Below, piece by piece: positions 1-12,000 of a stretch of DNA of 20,165 bases; positions within the stretch are counted from its first letter, which is position 1; each line of letters begins with the position of its first letter. Origin of the DNA: Candidatus Omnitrophota bacterium (lineage in GTDB: Bacteria > Omnitrophota > Koll11 > Tantalellales > Tantalellaceae); NCBI GenBank assembly GCA_015231715.1, contig JADGBB010000028.1, positions 1-20,165 on the forward strand, in the 5' to 3' direction. A model generated the notes under the pieces. That model saw only the letters and a program-made list of their open reading frames with translations. It had not been told where the DNA came from and searched no databases. Position numbers and translations under genes: made by a program.

Positions 1-3000
1 ATGTAAATGCAGTATTTTCTGATGGGATATATCAGTTCGACATTACTTCCGCTAACACAAATATATTGTATCATCGTAATGTTGATGATATTTCATACGA
101 TAAAAACGACAGGGTTCTCTCATCAACTACAACAACGAACACTTTTGACAAAAAATTTGTTTCCAAACAAAATGTTTATGGTTCCGAGTACGATATATAC
201 GGAAACATTATCGCGCAGATGACGGATCATTATACCGAAACAGGAACAGAGCCATATAAGAGAACCGGATCAGAATATACATATGACGACATACTTAAAA
301 TAGACGGAGTAAATACCAATGCTCTAGTAGCAGCAAGAAGAGGTACTGCCGCCACAACGACAACAACAGAATTCCTGATACCCGAAACATCTGAACAATC
401 CGGCATTTCGACCGATGAAGAACTACCCGTAATTTCTGAACGCATAACAACAAACCACAACATAAACCAATACGGGAATATCCTGTACCAGACGGTTACA
501 ACAAATGCCTATGACGAAACTAATGTTCTTGTTAATACTAAAAAATCAGAAATATGGAACACAGGCTATAATAATAAAGGTGAATGCGCTTCTCAAACGA
601 TCGATAATTACGCTGCTGACACTTCAGGCGCACTTCAATTAACATATCGTCAGAAGATAACAAATCTTTCACATGACAAATATCATAATGTAATATCGAA
701 ACGAGTAGAAAAACATTTTATAATTGATGAGTCAGACGATCCTGAGATAACAAATATAATATCAACATATGATGAAAGAGGAAATGTTCTAATAACAACA
801 TCAAGCTTGTATTACAAAAATATCGATAGTGAGGGATATGTTTTTGATTCAATGACGGCAACAACTATGACATATGACGATGAGAGCAGAGCCACAACAT
901 CAGATATTACAAAATACAATCAATCTGTAGCCGAGACATTGTTGCGTTCAAATATAAACAATGATGTAAAAAATACAGATTCCCTGATAGCTGTTAACAG
1001 AACTATAACAAATACAACAGATTGGGACAAGTTTGGTAATGCTCACGTGCAGAATGAAATAAAATATGGCTATGATACAGAGACAGGAATACTAGTTTGG
1101 AGTAATTATTCTGAGACTGAAAATACATATGATCACCGTGGTTTTATAATTCTCAGCTCTATAACAGAATATGACGAGAACGATGTGTTTTCTAAGTCGA
1201 CTATTACCAGAATGTCAAATATAGATGAATATGGCAATGCAATAAGCCAGCGAATAGAGACATACAATAATACAAATGAAGATGCCAATTTGGATAATGT
1301 GGAAGAAAACTGGCAGCTTCTATCAGTAACAAATAAGACTAACACCTATGATAAAGGACGTTTAACCGGTTATAATTCAGAAACTGTTCAGGAAAGTTCT
1401 CCACTTGCTAATACCATTACAGTTTATGAGGTAACAGAATTTGATTCCAGATATAGAGTTGCTGAATCCACAACTACAGTTACTAAAACCGGAGAGCTAC
1501 CACAGGATGCTGACGGTTTCGTCGAGAAAATGGATGAAACATCTACTGTAATTAAAACTGTTACAAGTTTTGATATTGCCGGCAGGGACGCTTCTTATGA
1601 AGAGACAATAAGCGGAGTTTCTGGAGAAATAATAAGAAGTGTCACGGATATTTCTTATTATGCTGACGGGAAAGAAAGGTCTTATGCCGAAACCTCAACC
1701 AATAATACAGACGGCACCGAGACAATGACCATGCGTTCAAAGATAAAGTACGACTATCTTGGTCAGGTAATTTCAGATATATCAGACACAAGAAGATATG
1801 ATCCGGCTAGAGTCGGGATGGACGATTACTATGTAACGACACATCTAGAGAGGACAAATATTGCTTATTATGATACAGGCTTGATGAAAGATTATGATTC
1901 AAAAGTGTGGACAAATGCAGAAGAGGATATAGTTACCGATACTTTTACAAGAAATATCGCCTATAACAACCTCGGACGTCAGATATCATCTGATACACAG
2001 ACAGAGCAGCGTAATATTGTTCTTGAATCAACTGATGCTATAAAGGAAAAGATAATAGGTTTTGATGACCTATCAGATGAAGTGAAAATAGAATTTTTAA
2101 GAAATTTGGGTATTGAACTCGGGTTGCAGGAAGCAGATATAACAATTGACGTTCAAGATATCACAGAAGAATCCCTGGGTAATTGGTTGGATAATACTAG
2201 AACATTCCTTTTGAATACAGCTCAAAATGCTTTAGCAATATTCTTGAACGCGGCAGATGCTTTGGTAACAAAATATCAACAGTTAACACAGACATTGCTT
2301 ATAGATGTTCTTACGGGTGCTATAGATCTAGCATCGAATAATTATGCGGGAGCAACATTATTCAGCCTTTCAAAAGCAGCTTCATTGGCAGGGTTGAATA
2401 TAGATGTTTTTACATCAGCTGATTTCTTTGATCTAGCTTCACGAATGTTGGGGTCTGATACTTCAACTAGAACACCGGCTGTAGTTACTCTCGCAGGTGC
2501 CAATGGAAGGATTAGGTATGGTACGATAACGGGAATAACCGATAATTTAGTGACATATACTGATATGGGCATAGAAATTACCGAAACTATACAGGAATTT
2601 TCAATGCGATATGCCGGTAATGGTTTCACTGTAACAAATATTTCACCGGGCGGCGGAGTATCATATACCACATTGGACGCCAATTATCAATTACCGTCGA
2701 TTGACAATGACGGATACCTAAACCCAGGGTTGGACGGATTACTCAAACAGGATATTTCCTTAGTGGCTGGCGAATCTATTGGATTTTCATATTCTGTGAA
2801 TGATTTAGGAACAAGTAACCTTCAACTTTTGATTTTTAATGAAACGACAGCAGAATTGTATAAATACGATCTTGATCCACAAGAGACTTCATTTCTAATC
2901 CCCGAAGAAGTTAGCGATGGAGAACTATCATTATTATTCAGCTACTCGGATACACAACCTTTACAGACCGGTGAATTTACATATAAGGTGGGCGATGTTT

Positions 3001-6000
3001 TGATTATGGATGAAGTTGGTACCTTTTCATCATCTAATCTAGAAACAACAGTTCCTACTAGCGGCACATTGGTTATGAACGGCAATACTGTTGTACTCAA
3101 TGATGCTAGAGAAGGTGTTGGTCCAATACTGCAGCAAACAGTTGAAATAGCTCCGGGCGGAGGAACATTGTCCTTTAATTGCGAACGGGACGGTGCCTAT
3201 AACTATATGTCTGTTTATGTTGACGGAGTTAGAATGATATATTGTGGGTGGGGTAAGTACACAGCAGGATTATATGATTTTCCTCTTGAACCCGGTGAGC
3301 ATACTATAGTTTGGAGATCTGATGGTGGGCTTTGGTACAATATGTACGGAGAAGGAACATTGACTATAAGCAATTTAGAGATAACTAATGTAACTTCAAA
3401 TAGTAGAGAGCTAGATATAACGCCTGAAGAACAACCTGCCTCACCTGGATTTAGCTCAAATGCAGCCAAATTAGTCACGTCTACTGTCCCTGTTGAAATG
3501 CAGATAGATCCATTTGTTACTGTTGTGACAACAACAATAAAATCCGATGTAAAGTATTCTGATGACGGCAAAGCTATTACATGGAAAGAGCATACAACTT
3601 CTGATCTTGCTTTTTCAGATAAAGTGACGGATACAGAAGTCACGGTTACATATAATAACGAAGGGCAGATGGTTACGTATTATTCTAAAGTGACAGAAAA
3701 TACAGGAGTCGCGGACGACTCGGTTAGAACATATGAATTCTTTAAAGAGATAAAAGATTGGGATGAATTAACAGGCGCGGCAACCGAATGGACTCAGAAA
3801 ACTTTTAATGATACAGCCTCACCGGATTTGATTGCAGCATCTGATATAACTATGGAATATGATCGGCTGGGAAGGGCCAAAACATATGAGGAATCGGGAA
3901 CAAGGAAAAATGCGGATTCGACTTCTTTCCGGCTTAATGAATCATATACATTAAATAAAACAGATTTCTTGTATGATAATTCAGGTAAAGCGATATCCTG
4001 GACTGAAAATACAACTACATCGGCTTCTCCTAATAAACTTTCAACAAAACTTATAACTATGGCATATGATGCTTACGGTCGCATGGAGAAGGAAATGGAA
4101 GTGATCCATGAAACCGTAAGTACTGATGACGGTCAGATTCTTGATAAATGGTACACAGTTGAGACCAAAAATATTGAATATGACCTCTACGGAAGAATAC
4201 TTCAGAATAAACGAACAACAATAGATGCTTTTGGGAAAACAACAGTCGAGGAGGATCAGTCGAACCGAACCTATCATTCTTCAGGACAGTTAAGGACATC
4301 AAGCATAAAGTATACTGAAAACAATGCACCTAATGCTCCAGCCTATACTAATTTCCATACGGTAAACACGCTAATAGAAAACGACGGCTATAATAATCTT
4401 GGCCAGATAACAGTTATGACAAGAACCACAATGTCCGGTATCAAAACTACAGTTGAGTCGGATCTAGCGCTTCGCACATATGATCTAGCCGGAAGGATTG
4501 AGTCTTCTTTTGTCGAGTATCATGAAACAGCTCAGGAAACATCTGATTTGCCGGGACTCAATTTAAAGTATAAAGTTAGATCCGATATGAGTTTTTCAGA
4601 TTCATATGATTCACTTGGCAGAATATCGAAGATGGAAAAAACTACTACTTCACAGATTATGAATGAGGAAACAAACGAATGGTTTGATACTAGAATATTA
4701 GTTGAAACCGATACCGCTCCGAGAACTTACGATTCACAAAATAGAATTTTAAATTCAAATATCAATTTTAATGAAACTTGGGAATCTGCTGACGGCAGTG
4801 ACGATTTGAGTAAATCTTATAATGTTGCTACTACAATAATTTCCTACAACAATAACAGCATGATCAGTCAAATGGATAGGATCACAATAGAGGATGCTAA
4901 GGTGACATATGAAAGCGATATCCTTGATAGAAACTATAATGCGGACGGCAAACTTACCTATTCACAAATAATATATCGGGAAACAGGCGGAATTTTGGAT
5001 CGATCATATACCGTCACGTCTGATATGACCGATCCGGACAGCTATAATGATTATGGCCAGATAGAATTCATGACACGCACAACTGTTGAGAACCATACTA
5101 CTGTTGAGGGCTCTAGATTTAATAGCACAACTCATTATGGAAAAACTACGGTTGAGAATGACATGAGCGCTCGCACATATGATAAATACGGCAGACTTCT
5201 AACCTCAAGTATAGAATTTCACGAAAAAGCGCAAAGCAGACATAATAGAACAGGAGTTACTACGACAACGCTGGATAATAAATACATGATCAACACACGA
5301 ATTGACAGCTTTGACAGTTTGGGAAGAGCTACTGATATATACAAAACTACAGATTATATGATGGAGATAAACGGGGTATGGCAGACAGTTAAAACCGTAA
5401 CAGAAGATGATATTTCCCTAAGAACTTTCAATGAGGACGGAAATTTAAAGACATCGAATGTTAGAATTACAGAAAATGGCGGATACACTCCTGCTGAGTC
5501 TGATGCCGCTATCCCGTATGAAACATCTTATGATGTTTTTACGAATATTCTGGATTATAACGGTCTTGGCCAAATTATTAATATGACTAAAGAAACTACC
5601 GACGGAAATAAACTGACGACGGAAACTGACTTATCGCTCCGAACATACGACAGCCAAGGATGGCTAGCTCAATCGAATATTAGATTGACTGAAACCGATA
5701 TTCCTGTAAATGAAAATGATGAATTAAAGCTTGATCGTACATACAATGTAGTAACAGATATATCTTCATATACTGCTTTAGGCCAAGTGTCTATGATGAC
5801 AAAAATTGTCACTGACGGGGCAATGATAACCACCGAAGAAGATAATACAATCAGAATTTATGACAGATATAATCGTTTGTTATCTACGGATATAATGACA
5901 ACCCAGTCAAGTGTTTATGGTAACTTTAATGTTGATGAGAATAATCTCGTCAGAGAAGAAATCTTAGATACAGGGGCGGTCGTCTATCATGTTTATGCAG

Positions 6001-9000
6001 GCGAAAATCTGCAGGAATATATTAACAAAGCTCATTCAGGTGATACAGTCTACCTGCACGAAGGCATATATAATGGCAGTATACAATTAAGTTCCGGCGT
6101 CAATATTATTGGGGAGGATAATACAAAAGTTGTTTTGACATTAACTAACAAAAGTGATTGCGTAAAGGCTATGGGCAATAATTTGATACAAGGGATCACT
6201 ATCGATGGAAGCAGTCTTAACGGTCAATCGGGCGTATTTGTTTATGGAGAAAATGTCACAATAAGGAAAAATATTATTGAGTCATGTTTTTATGGAATTC
6301 GAACAAGCAATGCCAATATACTAAACACAATAATAGAGTTGAACGTATTGAGATGGAACACGATAGGAGTTTACGGCACCGGAACATCAACCATAATCCA
6401 ATCTAATACGTTTTTAAATAATCGTGACGGTATTTATATTACAAATCGGCTACATACCCCAAAAGTATTTAACAATATATTTTCGCAAAATACACGCTAT
6501 GATATATACACTTCCGGGATCGGCTCAACGCCAGATTTGAATACAGCTCCATCAGAACCGACTATTGATGAACTCGACGCGCAGCATAATGATATAGCAA
6601 GATATGATTTTGTGGGAATTGAACATTTTGTCAAATCAATGTCGTTAACACAATATGAGTACTATGATTGCGGACTTATCAGGGGGATTGATAAAACGAC
6701 TGCAAAAGGGACCAAAATAACACATGAAGTGGATACTGATAGACAGTATAATATTGATGGTGACCTTGCCTATACGAATATTTCATATACTGAAACCTCA
6801 TTGGATAATACTTTAGATAATAATATTTTAGATAGAGAATATGTTATTGAAACAACATATAAGGATTATAACGATCTCGGCCAAATAGCATATATGGAAC
6901 GAACAACAACGGAAGATGCTAAAATTACTTATGAATCTGATGCCGCAATCAGAGTTTATGACATGAACGGCCGTTTATCGTCGTCAAACATTGATTTTAC
7001 AGAGAAAGATAGTACAGAGATAAGACTTAACCATACATATAATGTTTTAACAGAAATAGCTGAAACTGATTATAATGATCTTTCTCAAATTCTCAGAATG
7101 AAACGAACTATAACGGACGGAGATAAGAAAACGGTAGAACAGGATTCGGATGATAATAGGCTTTATGATATTCAGGGAAGGTTGGTATATTCGAATACTA
7201 ATTATTCTGAATTTGACATGGCGGATACTTCTGCAGATACTTCTAGTCCATATCGTGAATATAATGTGACTACCGATATCACTTCATATGACGGGTTAGA
7301 CAGGATGTTGAGATCATCGCGAACTACTACTGAAAATGATCTTCGTTCAACGGAAACAGACATTGAGGATAGGACATACTATGAAAATGGCAGTCTCAAA
7401 AGTTATTATGTTGAAAATACTCGAGAAGATATAATCGGCTCTACCGGACTCAATGTCATAGTAAATACACGTAGGGAAATTGCGGGTTATAATGATCTTG
7501 GGCAGATGACTTACTATACTGATGAAACTATAAATATATCCGCTTCAAAAGATCTTATTACTACTACAGTTTACACAGGTACTGATGAGAACAATTTACC
7601 TTTTATTATCTATGACATAAACGGAAGGATGGATTCATACAAGGAAATATCAACTTCAGAAAATATATTAGACCCTGCTGTGTATAGTCTGGAAGTAACA
7701 ACATTAAGGGAGTATACAAAATACAACGGGCTGGGACAAGTCGGATCTTTCAAGGACACTATAAAATCAGATGCTACTCCAAATATAACTAATACGAGAA
7801 CAATGTCTAGTATGGAGTATGAAGACGGACAGCTTTATTCATATAGTGAAATCAACACAACTAGTGATAGTGATACTTCAAAAATTACTGACAAGAAAGT
7901 AACTACCACTAGAACTGAAACAACATATGATATGCTCGGCCAAGTTATAGGCTACATTGAAAATTCCGGGGCAGAATTTGTAAATAAAGATTCGGAAGAA
8001 GTTGTGAGTCCGCAACTGATACAGACAGATACAATAGTTACAGGTATTACATACAGATCAAACGGTTTGATGAGTGGAATGACTGAAGATACACATAGCA
8101 TCCCGCTAGTTGTTGCTGATGCTCAATATTACAATGAACGCAGTATAAGCGTTAAGTCTGATATGGATTATAATGATCTCGGTCAACTTGTAACACAAAC
8201 ACAAAAAACAACTGTATTTTATACATTACAAAGTGAAGTGAATATCCTTGGATCTGATGCTGATAGGGTTACAACTACTACGAACACTCTTGATACAAAA
8301 TATAATGACAAAGGACAGATGTTATATTCTAAAACAGCTTCATTCCAGCCGGAGATAGCAAGCAGCCTTACGAATGTTAGAGAAATGTCCGGTATTGTTT
8401 ACAGCGCTTCAGGAGAGATGATCGAGTATTCCGAAACTACAACACAAGGACAATATGTCATACAGGGAGATCCTTCAAGCGGACTTGTACTATTTGCAGA
8501 TGACAGTAATTATCGATCAGGTACAAACGGACATACGCTTGTAAGAACTCTTGATTCTTCTAGCCGGATCATAACACGCGAATATGATGGAAACGACAAT
8601 CTTTTAAATATAGATTATCCAAATGGTGAAAAACAAACATGGACATATGACTCACTTGGAAGAATAGCAACTTTTAAAGATATTGACGGTTCAAAGTCAA
8701 CTTATAAATATTTTAGTGATACTAACTTCATACAAAGTGAGGAAGTAGTATATGCTGATGGCACAAAAACAGAAAGGGAACATATATATAAGAACCGTAA
8801 TGTTCTTGTCAATCCGGCAGAAAATGTTTTTACAGCCCATACATCTATAGAAAAAGTTCATGAAGAAGTATTTGAACTTTCCGGAAATATTATTAATGAC
8901 GGTGTCATGGACCCATCTATGGAGCTTGATGCATTAGGGATTTTGAGAGAAGTGGATTCAGAGGATTTATGGCTTGGAGAAAACAATTTCGAGATCAATT

Positions 9001-12000
9001 TTACGATGACTTATAGTAACAATATTAACAGCCCTTTTGAATACATTCTTGAAAAATTTGCAGGTGGTTATAATCATTATTGGTTTGTACGTTTAATACA
9101 AGGCAACGAAGGGGCTTTTTTGTTGTTTGGGCATACAACGCCTGCAGGAATATCGTCAACTACATCTTCAGCTTTTGTTTTGGAAAAAGACGTTGAATAT
9201 GATGTAAGTATCATTATTGATAGGGATTCTGAGGAAATAGTGTATAAGGCCGTTTATGCTGAAGACGGGATTGAACATGAACTAATATCAAAGAGCCCAT
9301 TGAAATTATACGGTAGTGCAAGTATTGCCGGCACCGACCTTACTGTAGGCTCATGTAAATACAGGAATTATTTGTATAAAGGTGATCTGTCAGATGTGAG
9401 AATTAGCATGGATGACAGGCTTTATGAATATGAATATTCAGGAGACAATATTACCTCAAGAACAAACCTCAAGACAGGAGTAGTTTGGGAATACGAATAT
9501 GATGAGGAAAGAAGCGTATTGAAAAGCATTGTTGAGAGCATGGATTTTGTTCCGGATGCAGAAAACATTACTAAAAGTGGTCAATGGTATATTTCCAATA
9601 CCAGCTTTAAAACACCTAACTTTAAAGCACCTAATGCTGATGGGGATCTTACCTTCGACATGACTTCAGACGGAACATCTTATTATATACTTGAATTAGA
9701 CGGTCAAAATTATCCTGCAAATATGGCGGCCTATGAGACAGCAACTGGAAATGATTATAAATTTGATTTGGAAATATCTGTGGACGGAGTGAAATTCGGA
9801 AATATTGCTTTAGATGATTTAAGGAATACGTCAAGTATTAACTTAGAAGGACTTTCTGAGGGCGAACATGAGATTAAAATAAGATGGACTAATGGTCTAT
9901 ATAGTGCCGGTGTTTACGATACAAACCTTCAATTGAACACAGTTAAGGTGACATCCGAACCCAAGACAATATTTACATTAGACGAACCAGTCGTTAATAA
10001 TCCTCAGGATATCTCATTCATTCAGATGGCTGATGGGAGGTATGCGGCTTTGTATGAAGTTGATGGGCAGATGGCAGTGCAGATATTTAATCAGTGGGGA
10101 GAAAAAGACGGTGATCCTGTTTTTCTTGAGATATCACAGATAGTTGACGGGGATAATGGGGCGAATTATACTTTTGGTATGTTCGATCTTGATGGCAGAG
10201 ATGTTGAGGTACATGTTTTGTCAGGCGATCCTCCTGTAGATATAATAATGAAAGAAAATTATTATAATGATTACACTATAGGTGCTAATGGAACAATAAT
10301 ATTTGAAGATCCTATTACCGGTGATATGGTTCTTTATGTAAGTGAAAGCATCATTGCTGACGATGCATCTGTATATGTATCCTCTTTGGATTTGTCCGGA
10401 AATTACAATATTTTTGTTGATGGTCAAAAAATTGAAACAGCAACAAGCCCGGGTGATTATTATTTAGATGTTGCTACCGGAGATATTACCTTTACTGCTA
10501 TTCCTAATAATTTTGAACCCGGATCATCATTGATAATGATTATTGATGATGTGCTTGCGGTACAAGAGATCATTATGGGGGCAACAACAACTCCGGTCAT
10601 GGTCGCGGATCCAGAAATGAATTTGAGTGCTAGCGGTGTAGAATATGAAATATTTTTTCATGATGGCGTGAGTGAGAAAAAATTGATTTTAGGGACTGAT
10701 TATTTTTATGATGTTAGCGCTGATCCTCAAATTAAGCCTATATTAAGATTTAAAGATAATCTTATTTCTGATAAAGATAATCAGACAATACGTATACAGG
10801 TAAATACGATCTTAGGTGATAATGATCCAAGTAATACAGGTATCACATTTTCATTGGCTATGGGGGCAACGGATATATCTTCTATGGATACTATAGTTTA
10901 CGTCAAAGAAACTATTGACGGTGGGCAGTATGATGGAACGGATCTGAAGACAACATATACTTTAACCCCAGATCAATCTGAGCGGTTGCAACATGTTTAT
11001 AATGCTCAAGGTATTGAGTTAGAGTTTAATAAAACTGATACAAGTTTTACTGTTGCCGGTAATCTTTCAAATAGTGATCTTACGATTTATTTGGAAAGAA
11101 CACCTGCTGTTTTAAGAGATTGTGGAGTCACTAGATCTGCCGGGGATACAGGTACATATGACATATCCTTTTATTCGCATGAAATTGATAAAGCTACCGG
11201 CATTGAATTTGAAAGTCTTTGCGGAGTAGAATCCGGTTCGAATATTATTATAGAAATGTCTGATGGATTTAATGTTTCTGATACAACCAATAATTCAATG
11301 ATTTATACTTCGACTATAAGCAATCTAGAAAATTATAATTATAGAATTTATGCTGATCCGGACAATGTTAATACTTTGCTGCAAAAAACAATACTTAATG
11401 ATTATGATCTTGATCGATCAACGGGAAATATACTGTTTAATAGAGCGATACCCACTAATGACAGTATTAAACTTTCTTTGGGTTTGCCGGAAGGGGTTCA
11501 GCTAAATGTGACTCAGGATCCAATAGATCAAAATATACTCAAAATCAAATGGGATGAAGGCGATAATAAGTATGAAGCTGATTATGATATGGGAACATCA
11601 CAATTAATCAATATAGGAACTCGTGAATCAGACCTCCCAACACAAAATAATACTGTATTATTGAATGACGGGACATATATTGAAACATACACAAAAGAGA
11701 TGAGTGAAGGGGTATATGTTACGGGGTATACAAGATATTACGAGATTGATGATAATCATAAAGAAAGGGTTATTCTCGAAGAAGGAGTTATTGGTGATGT
11801 CTATACTTCTGGAAATCCTGCTCCTATTGTAATATCCAATAGTGCCGGTGGTTTTTCGGTGATTGGTTGGAATATGCTTGATGATGAACTATATTGTCAA
11901 CAAACTATACCGGGTTTAAACATAACGACTACAACTACAAGAGATCAAATTGTTTATGACCCTGATCATTGGAGAATGACTTCTTATCGAGACAATATAA

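Noticed and set aside
219..221. First in-frame ATG as a possible gene start
   Set aside because: The frame is open to the left edge, the codon follows directly on a YD core, and no ribosome binding site or signal peptide is present.
7..222. A 71-codon + strand open frame near the left edge
   Set aside because: It overlaps YD repeat coding in the main frame (YDIYGN at 189) and is only an out-of-frame shadow.
2342..3643. Open frames of 110-140 codons on the minus strand (2342-2683, 3215-3643; likewise 19274-19606)
   Set aside because: They lie opposite the giant open frame, have Ser/Val-rich translations expected from the antisense of Asp/Thr/Glu-rich coding, and show no recognisable domain.
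4272..7750. DNA-level tandem repeat or CRISPR-like array
   Set aside because: Repeats are at protein level only; nucleotide copies are too divergent and spacing too variable for a CRISPR or recent satellite.
8538..8790. Rhs toxin core with polymorphic toxin tip
   Set aside because: The canonical patch is short and is followed by binding-type domains and more repeats; no Rhs core DPxGxxxGxNxY signature or toxin domain is seen.
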